From Nocardiopsis ansamitocini (GTDB taxonomy: Bacteria; Actinomycetota; Actinomycetes; Streptosporangiales; Streptosporangiaceae), in contig NZ_BSQG01000001.1 of assembly GCF_030268225.1 (NCBI RefSeq), positions 857,299 to 921,298 of the forward strand: a DNA stretch of 64,000 nucleotides, written 5' to 3'. Of the stretch, positions 54,280 to 63,819 are shown in pieces; positions within the stretch are counted from its first letter, which is position 1; the number at the start of each line of letters is the position of its first letter. The position numbers and the translations under genes are program-made. The notes beneath the pieces are model-generated. The model made no database searches and was not told where the DNA came from. It was given only the letters and a program-made list of their open reading frames with translations.

Positions 54280-55596
54280 ATGTCCGATCAGCGCATCGTT
54301 CGTCCAACACCCATCAGCGGCTTCCCGGAGTGGTCGCCTCAGATCCGGTCGGTGGAGCAGCGCTGGCTGGACCATATCCGCGCCGGCTTCGAACGCTACG
54401 GGTTCTCCTCGGTGGAGACCCCGTCCGTCGAGGCACTCGACGTGCTGATGTCGAAGGGAGAGACCTCCCAGGAGGTCTACACCCTGAACAGGCTCCAGGC
54501 CGACGAACGCGACGACAGTGATGCGCGGCTGGGGCTGCACTTCGATCTCACGGTCCCTTTCGCGCGGTACGTGGCCCAGCACTTCAACGACCTGGTGTTC
54601 CCGTTCAAGCGCTACCAGATGCAGCGTGTCTGGCGCGGCGAGCGCCCCCAGGAAGGCCGGTTCCGCGAGTTCACCCAGTGCGACATCGACGTGATCAACA
54701 TCGACCGTGTGCCGATGCACTTCGACGCCGAACTGCCGCGCATCGTGCACGAGGTGCTCACCGGCCTGGAGCTGCCCGCCTGGACGCTGAGCATCAACAA
54801 CCGCAAGGTGTTGCAAGGGTTCTACGAGGGACTGGGCATCGGCGACCCGCTCGCGGTGATCCGCGCCGTGGACAAGCTGCACAAGATCGGCGCCGATGGT
54901 GTCCGGGCGATCCTGGTCGATCAGGCGGGACTCACCCCGGAGCAGGCGGGCGCCTGCCTGGACCTCGCGCTCATCCGCGGCTCCGACGCATCGGTGGTGG
55001 CGGAGGTCGCCAAACTGGGCGTGTCCTCCGAGCTGCTGTCGGAGGGCCTGGAAGAGCTGGGATACGTCCTGGACGCGCTGAGCGACCTCCCCGAGGGCAG
55101 TGTGGTGGCGGATCTGTCCATCGCGCGCGGCCTGGACTACTACACCGGCACCGTCTACGAGGCGGCCTTCGACGATGATCCCGGTTACGGCAGTATCTGC
55201 GCCGGTGGACGATACGAGAACCTGGCCGGCCAGTTCATCCGGCGCAGCCTGCCCGGAGTGGGCATCTCCATCGGGTTGACCCGGATCTTCGCCAAGCTGG
55301 TCGCGGAGGGACGCATCGGCGAGGGGCGTTTCTGCCCGACCGACGTCCTGGTCGCGGTCCCCAGCGACGAGCGACGCGGGGCTGCGTTGACCACGGCGGC
55401 GCTACTGCGCGGACGCGGTTTCAACGTCGAGGTCTACCACCAGGCCGCCAAGATCGGCAAACAGGTCCAGTACGCATCGCGCAAGGGAATCCCGTTCGTA
55501 TGGTTCCCGCCTTTCGAGGACGGACGTCCGCACGAGGTGAAGAACCTGGGTACCGGCGAGCAGGCCGAGGCCGACCCAACCGTCTGGACACGCTGA
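54280..55596 (+). CDS. hisS: Histidyl-tRNA synthetase
   Basis: 438 residues. Class II synthetase charging tRNA-His. Motif 2 is YQMQRVWRGERPQEGRFREF; the HisA motif is IARGLDYYTGTVYEAAF; motif 3 is LPGVGISIGLTRIF; the C-terminal anticodon domain ends in FVWFPPFEDGRPHEVKNLGT. The ATG lies 12 bases after AAGGAG, a long spacing. Stands after the pyrimidine-type locus on the plus strand. Confidence 0.96.
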   Translation: MSDQRIVRPTPISGFPEWSPQIRSVEQRWLDHIRAGFERYGFSSVETPSVEALDVLMSKGETSQEVYTLNRLQADERDDSDARLGLHFDLTVPFARYVAQHFNDLVFPFKRYQMQRVWRGERPQEGRFREFTQCDIDVINIDRVPMHFDAELPRIVHEVLTGLELPAWTLSINNRKVLQGFYEGLGIGDPLAVIRAVDKLHKIGADGVRAILVDQAGLTPEQAGACLDLALIRGSDASVVAEVAKLGVSSELLSEGLEELGYVLDALSDLPEGSVVADLSIARGLDYYTGTVYEAAFDDDPGYGSICAGGRYENLAGQFIRRSLPGVGISIGLTRIFAKLVAEGRIGEGRFCPTDVLVAVPSDERRGAALTTAALLRGRGFNVEVYHQAAKIGKQVQYASRKGIPFVWFPPFEDGRPHEVKNLGTGEQAEADPTVWTR

Positions 55597-55826
55597 CCCT
55601 GCCCGGGGGAGTACGGAACCGTCCCGGCTCTCCCGGTTTTCCTCTGTCGGTGTCTCTCGGTCGCACAACCGCTACCGTGCCATCAGTGCGCCCGATATAG
55701 GACATTGAGCAGACATCAACCGACTTAACGTGTAAAAATTCAGCACGGGCTCATCTTCGCGCCGGGCTGTCGAACCGGTGCGGCACAGCCACACCGCCGA
55801 CTCAGCAGTTCGGAATAGACGAGGCG

Positions 55827-58295
55827 ATGACACCTCAACGCCAGCTCTCCCTTTCTTTCGACGCGCCTTTCATCGGCCGGGAGCAGGATGTCGCCGACAT
55901 CGGTCGTCTACTGAGCGACACGAAGATCGTCACTCTCACCGGAGCCGGTGGGATCGGCAAGACCCGACTGGCCGTTCAGGTCGCCCAGCAGGAGGCGGAG
56001 GCCTTCTCCCACGGAACCGCGTTCGTGGACTTCAGCGCGGCCCTCACCGAGACACACGCCCTTCGCTGCATCGCCCATACGCTGAACATCACCGAGACCA
56101 GGGAGCGCACGCTCTCCGAGGCCCTTCCGCTCGCACTGCGCGACCGCCGTCTGCTGCTGGTGCTGGACACTTGCGAACGGGTGGTGGCTCCCCTGGCAAA
56201 ACTGTGCCGCCTGCTGTTGAGCACCTGCCCGCACCTGCGCATCCTGACCACCAGCCGGGAGCCCCTTCGCATCCCGGGTGAGACCATCTGGCGGGTCGAG
56301 CCGCTGTCGGTCCCCGATCCCGAGGCGCCGGCGCGTACGCTGCCCAGCACTCCGTGGCCGTTCATCCGTGCCCCGCGTCCGACGATGGCGGTCGAGGAGG
56401 CCATGCGCTTCGAAGCGACCCGGCTATTCTCGGTGCGCGCCCGCAGGGCTCGACCGAATTTCGAGGTGAGTGCGCACAACGTCGACACCGTCGTAGCGAT
56501 CTGCCGGATCTTGGACGGCGTACCACTGGCAATCGAACTGGCCGCTGCACGGGTGCGCGTCTTGACGGTCGAACAGATCCTGGAACGGCTGGACGACCGC
56601 TTCCGGCTTCTCAGCTCCGCCGATGAACAGCTCCCCGCACGGCAGCGCACCATTCGTTCGGTGGTCGAGTGGAGCCACGCGCTGTTGACCGATGCCGAGC
56701 AAGTGCTGTTGCGCAGACTCTCCGTCTTCGCCAGCTGGCAACTGGACGCGGCCGAGGGCCTCTTCTCCAATGGCGAGTGGCCCGCCGACGAGGTACTGGA
56801 GCTGCACGGTTCGCTACTGGACAAGTCATTGATCGTCGTGGACAGGGAGGTCGACGACGTCGTCCGATACCGGATGTTGGACACGATCCGCGTCTATGCA
56901 GCGGAGCGGCTGCGGGCCAGCGGCGAGGAAGAGTCCTACCACCTGCGGGTACTGGACTACATGAACGATTGGTTCACCGAAGCGGCGGCGCGGATGAACA
57001 CGGGTGCCCCGTGGGAGGAACGCCTGCGCCTGCTACGCCGGATCGGTGCGGGCCGGGAGAACATGCGTTCGGTGCTGTTGTGGGCCCTGGAGCACGACAA
57101 GATCGACCAGGCACTGAATATCTGCATTGCCCTGCGCAGCTACTGGTTCGTGCGCAATCTGTGCGCCGAGGGCTCCGCTCTGGTGGGTGCCCTGTTGAAA
57201 GCCGCCGGGGACAGCGTCCCGCCGGGACTGCGCGCACGTGCCCTGGTGCTGTACGGCGAATTGTCGCTGGATCTGGACTACGCCGACAGCGCGGGGCACA
57301 GTAGCGAGGAAGGCGTGCGGCTGGCCGGTGAGGTGGGCGACGAGGCCGTACGGGGACTGGGCCTTGCCTCGTTGGCCGTTGTGTCGCTGCGCCGGGGAGA
57401 GCCCGAACGTGGTGCCGCCCAGGCCGCGGAGTGCCTGGAGATCGGTCGGCGGCTCGGCGACCGGTCCCTGGAGATGACGGCGATGGGGGCCAGCGCGCTG
57501 CTGGCGAACGCCGTCGGAGACCGGGAGGCCGCAAAACGGTGGCTCACGGGGGCGCTGCGAATCGCTCGGGAGACCGGCGACGAGTGGACCGCGGGACGGT
57601 GCAACAGCGGGTTGGGGCTGTTGGCCGTCCACCAAGGAGACCATCCGACCGCCGAGAAGCACTTGGACAGAGCGTTTGCCCTGTTCACGGACCTGGGGTC
57701 CGCCTTGGACATCGCCCGTTGCCTTGGCGGGCTGGGCCGCCTGGCCGCGGCGCGCGGCAATCCCCGCCAGGCGTGGCTGCACCTCGCCGAGGGGGTACGG
57801 ATGAGCGTGGAGTCGGGGCGACGGCTGGCAGTGGCCCGTGCACTGGAGAATCTGGCGTGGCTCGCGGTGACCGAAACGCTGCCCCAGCGGGCCGCGCTGC
57901 TGGGCGGCCAGGCCGAGGCGTTGCGTCTTGGCCTCGGCCGGGAACCGCGTGCGACCGCGCAGCTGCGAGAAAGCGCGGAGAAGAGTCTGGGGGCGAACGC
58001 CGCCTCCGCGGAGTGGTCGCGGGGACGCGAGCTGGAACTGGAGAAGGTACTGGCCGAAGTGCTCCCGCTGCCCGGCACGACCGAGGCGAAGGGCGCGCTG
58101 ACCCGGCGGGAATGGCAGGTCGCACGGCTGGCCGGCGCTGGGCTGTCCAACCGTGCGATCGGCGACGACCTGGTCATCAGCCAGGCGACCGCGGCCCGCC
58201 ACGTCGCCAACATCTTCAACAAGTTGCGCATTTCCTCGCGTGCCGAGCTGGGGGCTTGGCTGGCCCTCAGCGAAACGCCGTCCGAGCCGGGGTGA
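55827..58295 (+). CDS. LuxR-type STAND ATPase regulator (first of a tandem pair)
   Basis: 822 residues. NB-ARC-type ATPase with Walker A TGAGGIGKTR (38-47), Walker B RLLLVLDTCERV, ILTTSREPLRIPGETIWRVE, and GVPLAIELAAARVRVL; a helical TPR-like middle (about 380-680); and a C-terminal LuxR helix-turn-helix (LTRREWQVARLAGAGLSNRA; IGDDLVISQATAARHVANIF). Cytoplasmic signal-integrating transcription regulator; ligand unknown. The domain between Walker B and the winged helix has an unusual Pro/Arg-rich insertion (about 170-200). The ATG follows GAGG. Confidence 0.92.
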   Translation: MTPQRQLSLSFDAPFIGREQDVADIGRLLSDTKIVTLTGAGGIGKTRLAVQVAQQEAEAFSHGTAFVDFSAALTETHALRCIAHTLNITETRERTLSEALPLALRDRRLLLVLDTCERVVAPLAKLCRLLLSTCPHLRILTTSREPLRIPGETIWRVEPLSVPDPEAPARTLPSTPWPFIRAPRPTMAVEEAMRFEATRLFSVRARRARPNFEVSAHNVDTVVAICRILDGVPLAIELAAARVRVLTVEQILERLDDRFRLLSSADEQLPARQRTIRSVVEWSHALLTDAEQVLLRRLSVFASWQLDAAEGLFSNGEWPADEVLELHGSLLDKSLIVVDREVDDVVRYRMLDTIRVYAAERLRASGEEESYHLRVLDYMNDWFTEAAARMNTGAPWEERLRLLRRIGAGRENMRSVLLWALEHDKIDQALNICIALRSYWFVRNLCAEGSALVGALLKAAGDSVPPGLRARALVLYGELSLDLDYADSAGHSSEEGVRLAGEVGDEAVRGLGLASLAVVSLRRGEPERGAAQAAECLEIGRRLGDRSLEMTAMGASALLANAVGDREAAKRWLTGALRIARETGDEWTAGRCNSGLGLLAVHQGDHPTAEKHLDRAFALFTDLGSALDIARCLGGLGRLAAARGNPRQAWLHLAEGVRMSVESGRRLAVARALENLAWLAVTETLPQRAALLGGQAEALRLGLGREPRATAQLRESAEKSLGANAASAEWSRGRELELEKVLAEVLPLPGTTEAKGALTRREWQVARLAGAGLSNRAIGDDLVISQATAARHVANIFNKLRISSRAELGAWLALSETPSEPG

Positions 58296-58547
58296 GGCCA
58301 CTGGAAAACCCATCGACAAGAATGCGAATTTCAGTCGCTTTTCTGAGAGCGAGCGGACCGCTCCCAGGATTTCGGGCCGACATCGTTAGCAGCCAAAACT
58401 GTCGTTCCGGTTGCACACTCCCGGAACAGCTACTAAGACAGGTCTCAAGGAATTCCGGCCCCGTTCTCCATTTCGCCCGTTTTCCGTCCGCATCGCGCGT
58501 TCCCGAGCAGGGGTCGCGTGCCCCGACCGCCCGATCGCGCGGAGGCC

Positions 58548-60965
58548 ATGGCAGCACACACCGCACCGGCCCGGCAGAACCTGCCATTGGAACTCAACAG
58601 CTTCGTGGGACGTGAGCGTGACCTAAGTGACCTACTCCGACTGATCGAGGCCAATCGGGTCCTGACCCTGTGCGGAGTCGGAGGAATCGGCAAAACACGA
58701 CTGGCGCTGCGGATAGCCGCACAGGCGACGGCCGAATTCCGGGACGGGGTGTGGTTGTGCGAACTCGCAGACGTCACCACCCGGGAGGAGATCGTCACCC
58801 GCATCGCCACGGCCATTGGCGTCAGCGAGGAGAACGAGCGCGAACTGGAGCAGACGCTGGCCGATGTGCTGCGACCACGCCGGCTGCTGCTCGTCCTGGA
58901 CAACTGCGAGCATGTGATCACCGACGTCGCCGCGGTCGTCTCCGGGCTGCTCGACATCTGCACGGAAGTGTCTTTCCTGGTCACCAGCCGTGAGCCGACT
59001 CGCGTTCCGGGGGAGACCGTGTGGCGGGTGCCCCCGCTCGGTGTCCCCCGCCCCGGTGAGGCCGACCCTCTGTGCACCGAGTCGGTCCGCCTTTTCGTGG
59101 AACGGGCCCGCGCGAGCTCCCACGACTTCACCGTGACTCCGGAACGCCTGGAGCACATCAGTGACATCTGCCGCGGTCTGGACGGTATTCCGTTGGGCAT
59201 CGAACTGGCCGCGGCGCGCGTCCGACTGCTTTCGGTCGCACAGATTGCGCAGCGGCTCGGCGATCGCTTCAAATTCTTGACCAGCGGCCACCGCGGCGCT
59301 CCGGTACGGCAGCAGACACTGCGCGCGGTCATCGACTGGAGCCACGGAATGCTCGGGGAGTCGGAGCAGATTCTCCTGCGGCGGCTCTCGGTGTTCTCCA
59401 GCTGGAACCTCGAACTGGCCGAACGGGTCTGCGGAGACGAGTCCCTCCCTCGTGAGGAGATCCTGGACCTGATCGTCTCGCTGGTGGACCGCTCACTGGT
59501 AACAGTGGCCGGCGAACACCAAGGGCGCATGCGCTACCGGCTGCTCGAAACCATCCGGCACTACGCCGCCGTTCAACTGGGCGAGTCGGGCGAAGAGCGC
59601 GTCCTGCGGCTGCGGCACCGCGACCAGATGCTGCTGCTGGCCGAGGAACTGGCCGACAACACCGTGCGCGGCTCTGGAATGGCCTGGCCGCAAAGATTCG
59701 ATGTCTGGCATCGGGTGATGGCCGACTACGACAATCTGCGTGCAGCGTTGAGCTGGTCGGCCGTCCGGGACAACGCGGCCGAGGGCCTGCGGCTGTGCGT
59801 GGCGCTGCGCCCGTACTGGATGGCCGCCGGGCAGCGAGCCGAGGGCGCCTATTGGACCGACCGCTTCCTGGCCATGGACAGCGACGACGAGGGGCTGCGC
59901 GGGCAGGCAATGGTGCGCCGGGCCGAATTGGCCTGGGACCAGCAGGACCACGCCCATGCTGCCCGGATCGGCGAGGAGGGGTTGCGACGCTGCCGCGCGT
60001 CGGACGACTCGGCATCGGTCGCACTGGCCCTGAACATTCTGGCGATGACCGACATGCGCGGCAGGGACTTCGACAGCGCCAGAGAACGCCTGGCCGAGGT
60101 CGTCGAGTTGACCCGATCGGTCGGTGATCCCTGGAACGAGGGCATCGCCCGCGGTACTCAAGGAGCGCTCGCCGGCCTGGAAGGCGACTTCGACTCCGCC
60201 AACGCACACTACGATTCCGCGTTGGCCATTCTGCGCGGGATCGACCACCGGTGGGGCGTGGGCCGCACACTCCTCGGCCAGGGGATGGTGGCGGAGGCAC
60301 GCGGCGACCTGTTCGGCGCGGACCGCTGCTTCCGCGAGGCGCTGGACATCCAGCGTGCCATCGGCGGAGCTCCGGAACTGGCACGCTGCCTGGCCGGCGT
60401 GGGGCGGATCGCCGCTCTTCAGGGCGCCACGGCCCAGGCGTACGACTACCTCAGTGAAAGTCTCACCCTGTGCCAAAGCACCGGCCAGCGGCTGGGCGTG
60501 GCGCGGGGGATGCTCGCCATCGCCACGATCGCAGAACGTCAGGGCATGGTCGAGGATGCGGCGAAACTGGCCGGGGCGGCAGCCGGGATGCGGGAGCGCT
60601 CGGGGTATCCCCCCAGCGCGGCGACGATCCGGCCCTCAGACGGCCCGCTCGCCGCGCTCTGGGAGAAAGGGCGCGGCCTGGAAGTGGACGAGGCAGTGGA
60701 ACTTGCACTGCATTTGGCCGAGACCGGCAGATCACCGCGCTCTTCCGCCGTGGAGCAACCGCCCCGTTCCACCGTTTTGACCCCCCGCGAACATGAGATA
60801 GCGCTGCTGATCGGTTCGGGGATGAGCAACCGGTCGGTTGCCGAAACCCTGTTTATCACTCCGACCACGGTGGCTCGCCATGTCGCCAATATCCACACCA
60901 AGTTGGGGTTCAATTCCCGCACTCAGATCGCGGCGTGGATCACGGAGCGGCAACCGCACGCCTGA
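58548..60965 (+). CDS. LuxR-type STAND ATPase regulator (second of a tandem pair)
   Basis: 805 residues. Same layout as the preceding gene: Walker A GVGGIGKTRL (43-52), RLLLVLDNCEHVITDV, FLVTSREPTRVPGETVWRVP, GIPLGIELAAARVRLLS, a TPR-like region, then LTPREHEIALLIGSGMSNRS and VAETLFITPTTVARHVANIH near the end. This one matches the family consensus better than its neighbour. A GTG at 58518 is an alternative start. The two are clearly related by duplication; 252 bases separate them, with no gene between. Confidence 0.92.
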   Translation: MAAHTAPARQNLPLELNSFVGRERDLSDLLRLIEANRVLTLCGVGGIGKTRLALRIAAQATAEFRDGVWLCELADVTTREEIVTRIATAIGVSEENERELEQTLADVLRPRRLLLVLDNCEHVITDVAAVVSGLLDICTEVSFLVTSREPTRVPGETVWRVPPLGVPRPGEADPLCTESVRLFVERARASSHDFTVTPERLEHISDICRGLDGIPLGIELAAARVRLLSVAQIAQRLGDRFKFLTSGHRGAPVRQQTLRAVIDWSHGMLGESEQILLRRLSVFSSWNLELAERVCGDESLPREEILDLIVSLVDRSLVTVAGEHQGRMRYRLLETIRHYAAVQLGESGEERVLRLRHRDQMLLLAEELADNTVRGSGMAWPQRFDVWHRVMADYDNLRAALSWSAVRDNAAEGLRLCVALRPYWMAAGQRAEGAYWTDRFLAMDSDDEGLRGQAMVRRAELAWDQQDHAHAARIGEEGLRRCRASDDSASVALALNILAMTDMRGRDFDSARERLAEVVELTRSVGDPWNEGIARGTQGALAGLEGDFDSANAHYDSALAILRGIDHRWGVGRTLLGQGMVAEARGDLFGADRCFREALDIQRAIGGAPELARCLAGVGRIAALQGATAQAYDYLSESLTLCQSTGQRLGVARGMLAIATIAERQGMVEDAAKLAGAAAGMRERSGYPPSAATIRPSDGPLAALWEKGRGLEVDEAVELALHLAETGRSPRSSAVEQPPRSTVLTPREHEIALLIGSGMSNRSVAETLFITPTTVARHVANIHTKLGFNSRTQIAAWITERQPHA

Positions 60966-61164
60966 GGCCCCGGATCGCTTCCCATACGGCGATCCGGGGC
61001 TCTGATCCATGATCGGTCAGGCCACCGAAAAACTACAAACACGCGCTTTAGCACCTGTGAACTGGGAAAAGTGTTTCTACATACGCCACGGGCCCGAATT
61101 TACATATGCAGCTGCACACGTGAATGCATGTGCAAACGGGCTTGAGCGCGCTAATCTCATAGCC

Positions 61165-61232
61165 ATGAGTTCGCCTCAAGGCGCTTCGCGAAGCGAAGTC
61201 CGACTCGGAGCGAACTCATGCGCCTAAGGCGC
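61165..61232. repeat. Nested inverted repeats
   Basis: ATGAGTTCGC (61165-61174) and GCGAACTCAT (61210-61219) form a perfect 10-bp stem around a 14-base perfect palindrome CGCTTCGCGAAGCG (61182-61195). GCGCC-TAA-GGCGC (61220-61232) follows directly. Confidence 0.8.
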
Positions 61233-61289
61233 GGAAACCCAGCGAAACCCTGTTTTGAACCAGCCGGAACTGGCTTAACGGCCAGCGCC

Positions 61290-61321
61290 TCGCTCCGTTT
61301 TCATCGGGGGCGACGGAGCGA
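61290..61321. repeat. 9-bp perfect inverted repeat
   Basis: TCGCTCCGT (61290-61298) and ACGGAGCGA (61313-61321) enclose 14 bases. Shares the GCTCCG/CGGAGC words common in actinobacterial intergenic hairpins. No T-run follows. Confidence 0.7.
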
Positions 61322-61485
61322 ACGGCCATGGTCCGAACGGGACACGACTGGGGCTTGAGCGGCCGCGGGTGCCTTTTGAGGGGAAGGTCCCGCGGCGCTG
61401 ACCGCCACGGCGTTCCGGGCTCGCCACGTGGAGGGGGCGTGACGAGCCCGGCCAGCGGTCATCATCTGGACGATCGGGGGATTTC

Positions 61486-62337
61486 GTGGAGGTCGACCGA
61501 CTACAGGACGTGTCTCAGATGGACCCCGCCGAGTTCCTGTGTGGCGGCTCGACTCCGATCGGCTCGCTGACCGGTGGCCTGTTGGAGCGGCTCCGTCACG
61601 ACGGCTTCCGCAACCGGGTGAGCGACCACGAAGGCACGAGCACCAGCGCCACAGATTTCGCCGAGACGGTCCAGCAGGCTGCGACCGGGTTGAGTCGTCG
61701 CGGACTGCGCCCGGACGACGTACTGGCCGTACTGGCCCCGGTCTCCACCGATCGGCTCACCGGGATCTACACCGCGATGGCAGTAGGCGGTATCGCACTT
61801 CCGCTCGAACTCACCTCCGACATCGATACCCTTGCCGAGGTGCTGGTGGAAACCGACGCACGGATGATCATGGTCAGTCCGGAGCTGGCATCACTGGCTC
61901 TGGTGCTCTCCGAACGCTCTCGGGTCCGTCAGGTCGTGGCGTTCGGCAGTGCCGAGGAGACCACGCCCTTCGACGAGCTGTTGCGTCCGACGCGCAGCCG
62001 AAGTGCCTACGACCCGACCCACGGCCTGTTCAACAGCGGCTTGCTGGGGTACGCGGCACTTCCCGGCGGGCGCCTGCGCACCGTGACGCATTCGTACCGC
62101 GACCTGATGGGGCACTTCCGCCGGCTCTGCACTGAATTGAACCCGACCCCGACGGACGTGGTGGCTATCGAGAACGGGATGACCGAGTTCGACCGTTGTG
62201 TCCTCGCCGCGGTGGCTTTGTGGCGGGGGGCGTCGGTGGTCGCACTGGCCCCGGGGGAAAACGCTGCCACCGGGGCGGAGCTGGCACACGCGGAGGCGAC
62301 CATTCGCGGCTACCCCTTTCCCTGCCGGATCCACTGA
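61486..62337 (+). CDS. Truncated, degenerate adenylate-forming (ANL) domain protein
   Basis: 283 residues. The segments GLRPDDVLAVLAPVSTDRLT, AVGGIALPLELTSDIDTLAE and VVAIENGMTEFDRCVLAAVA follow the N-terminal core of acyl-CoA synthetases and AMP ligases. However, the phosphate-binding loop that should read like SSGTTGxPKG is replaced by FNSGLLGYAALPGGRLR, and the rest of the enzyme (C-terminal half of the core and the C-terminal lid) is absent. It therefore cannot be an active adenylating enzyme of the usual kind. GTG start after GGGGGA. Either a decayed gene or a repurposed small domain. Confidence 0.65.
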   Translation: MEVDRLQDVSQMDPAEFLCGGSTPIGSLTGGLLERLRHDGFRNRVSDHEGTSTSATDFAETVQQAATGLSRRGLRPDDVLAVLAPVSTDRLTGIYTAMAVGGIALPLELTSDIDTLAEVLVETDARMIMVSPELASLALVLSERSRVRQVVAFGSAEETTPFDELLRPTRSRSAYDPTHGLFNSGLLGYAALPGGRLRTVTHSYRDLMGHFRRLCTELNPTPTDVVAIENGMTEFDRCVLAAVALWRGASVVALAPGENAATGAELAHAEATIRGYPFPCRIH

Positions 62338-62434
62338 TCTCCACACGGACCTGCCGGACCACGGCTGCGCGGACGGTGGGGCCGCCGCTCCCGATATGGC
62401 CGGGGAAGCGGTTCGCTCAACGGCTTGCGGCCGG

Positions 62435-62929
62435 CTAGACGAGGTCGATCTCGAACCAGGAGACGTGGGTGGCCTCTGTGCGGTATTCACCGTTGCGCGA
62501 GGTGCAGTCCTCGATGATGAGCTTGCCCCGGCCGTGCTCGCCCTCGTCCTCCCGGGTGACGACCGCGACCTCATCCGGGTCCTTGTCCCCCTGGTCGGCA
62601 ACAGCGATGCGGACACAGCCCGGACTCACCCGGATGAACAGTGTCATCACTCCGCCGATCTGGCCGGAACGGGAGTGCAGAAGCGCGTTGGTCGCGAGCT
62701 CGCTGACCGCGAGCTCCGCGTCGTCCAGGATCGCTTCGGGGTAATTGGCGCGTTCGAGGAATTCCCGGACCCGTGCCCGGATCGAGCGGACCGCGGTGAG
62801 GTTGCCGATACAGCTCCACACGGTGTGGTCGGTGGCCGACCCGGTGAGCTCGCTGGTGTCGATGGCGGGCGCGTCGTAGGGGTCGGCAGCGTCGCACGCG
62901 CGCAACCGCTGCGAGTCGGTCATCCCCAT
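62435..62929 (-). CDS. RsbW-like ATP-binding protein (anti-sigma/switch kinase family)
   Basis: 164 residues. HATPase domain of the Streptomyces small serine-kinase type: LTAVRSIRARVREFLERANY, N-box ELAVSELATNALLHS (Asn81), RVSPGCVRIAVADQGD. The G2 box is degenerate (EGEHGRGKLIIEDCT), as is common. Partners are usually anti-anti-sigma factors or small regulators. ATG after GGGAGTG. A small open frame precedes it. Confidence 0.87.
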   Translation of the reverse strand: MGMTDSQRLRACDAADPYDAPAIDTSELTGSATDHTVWSCIGNLTAVRSIRARVREFLERANYPEAILDDAELAVSELATNALLHSRSGQIGGVMTLFIRVSPGCVRIAVADQGDKDPDEVAVVTREDEGEHGRGKLIIEDCTSRNGEYRTEATHVSWFEIDLV

Positions 62930-62939
62930 ATCACTCCCA

Positions 62940-63059
62940 TCACAACCCGCCCTCGGACACCCGCCCGGGCGCCTCGCGGATCTCCTTGGCAAAAGGCACC
63001 CCGACAGCACAACACATCGACGTCGCCAGTGGTACGGCAGCCCCACAAAAGGCCGTCAT
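62940..63059 (-). CDS. Small protein upstream of the RsbW-like gene
   Basis: 39 residues from an ATG with AGAGGA upstream. Sequence begins MTAFCGAAVPLATSMCCAVG and ends GRVSEGGL. No family recognised. The position just before the RsbW-like gene and the ribosome binding site are the only support; it may be a co-transcribed short regulator or chance. Confidence 0.35.
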   Translation of the reverse strand: MTAFCGAAVPLATSMCCAVGVPFAKEIREAPGRVSEGGL

Positions 63060-63819
63060 GTGTCCTCTCGCAATAAGACAAAGGACGCGTCTACCGCCCA
63101 CGAATCCTCCCTCGTGAACTGCGAACTCAGGACATCTGCCGACTGGGGTCCGACTGACGGGGCCTGCACGACGCACTGTCGCGACACAATCGAGACCGAA
63201 CAGCCGACCGAATGCATTCCGGGAACGGTAACCATTGTCATAGAACCCACGACTCGTGGATCACTCGGGCACCAACCGTCTCGGTAACACCTGAAAGGCT
63301 ACTAGGGAAGAACGCGTTCGTCGGTAAGGACGGGAGCGGAAAGAACGCCCCGTCGCTGCTGCTCACCCGCTCCCTGTCCGGCATCGGCGTTCCCGCCGCG
63401 ACCGCTGGCACCGAATCGGCCCGCGGCAAGCCGCTACCGGGCGTGTCGCGATTGCGGGCCAACCGGCCCCGGCCCTTCCCACTGCCGGCCGCCCCCGGCC
63501 TGGGCCCCGAGAAACCACTCGGACCTGCGCGGCCACAGAAAAACCTGTGGGCGATCGGCCTTGGGCCGTTCGCCCGAGAACCGGGCTCAAGACAAGCAGG
63601 GGCACCGATTCGAGGGCCGCCCGGGGCTTCCCGGCCCCAGAGCGGCCACCGGCGACAACAGGTCCGCCCTCCCGCTCACGCAGCACGGGCTGCCCCTGAA
63701 CACCGCCTGTTCGGCCGTTGTCATGAGGGCGGGCCGGTGAGTCGGGTAGAGATTGGAGGAAGGCCGCAGGACAAGGACGCGGCCACCCCCGAGTGACCCG
63801 AGCGAGAGGCACGAGTAGA
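63060..63819. other. Intergenic region before the idi gene
   Basis: 760 bases between divergent genes. The left 250 bases are of lower GC and probably contain the promoter of the minus-strand pair; the right part is very GC-rich, with many short GGCC-type palindromes. No open frame on either strand carries convincing codon bias or a recognised motif. Confidence 0.45.

Larger units (their letters stand above)
60966..61485. other. Palindrome-rich, lower-GC intergenic region
   Basis: 520 bases with no gene I can support. From 61020 to 61170 the GC is distinctly lower than elsewhere, and an open frame there lacks the genome's codon bias. From 61165 to 61325 hairpins follow one another (separate entries for the two largest). 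Confidence 0.6.

Noticed and set aside
60900-60925. GGTTCAATTCC, resembling a tRNA T-loop
   Set aside because: Lies inside the second LuxR-type ATPase gene with no cloverleaf around it.
61009-61227. 72-codon open frame in the lower-GC region
   Set aside because: No codon bias and it runs through the palindromes; no homologous motif.
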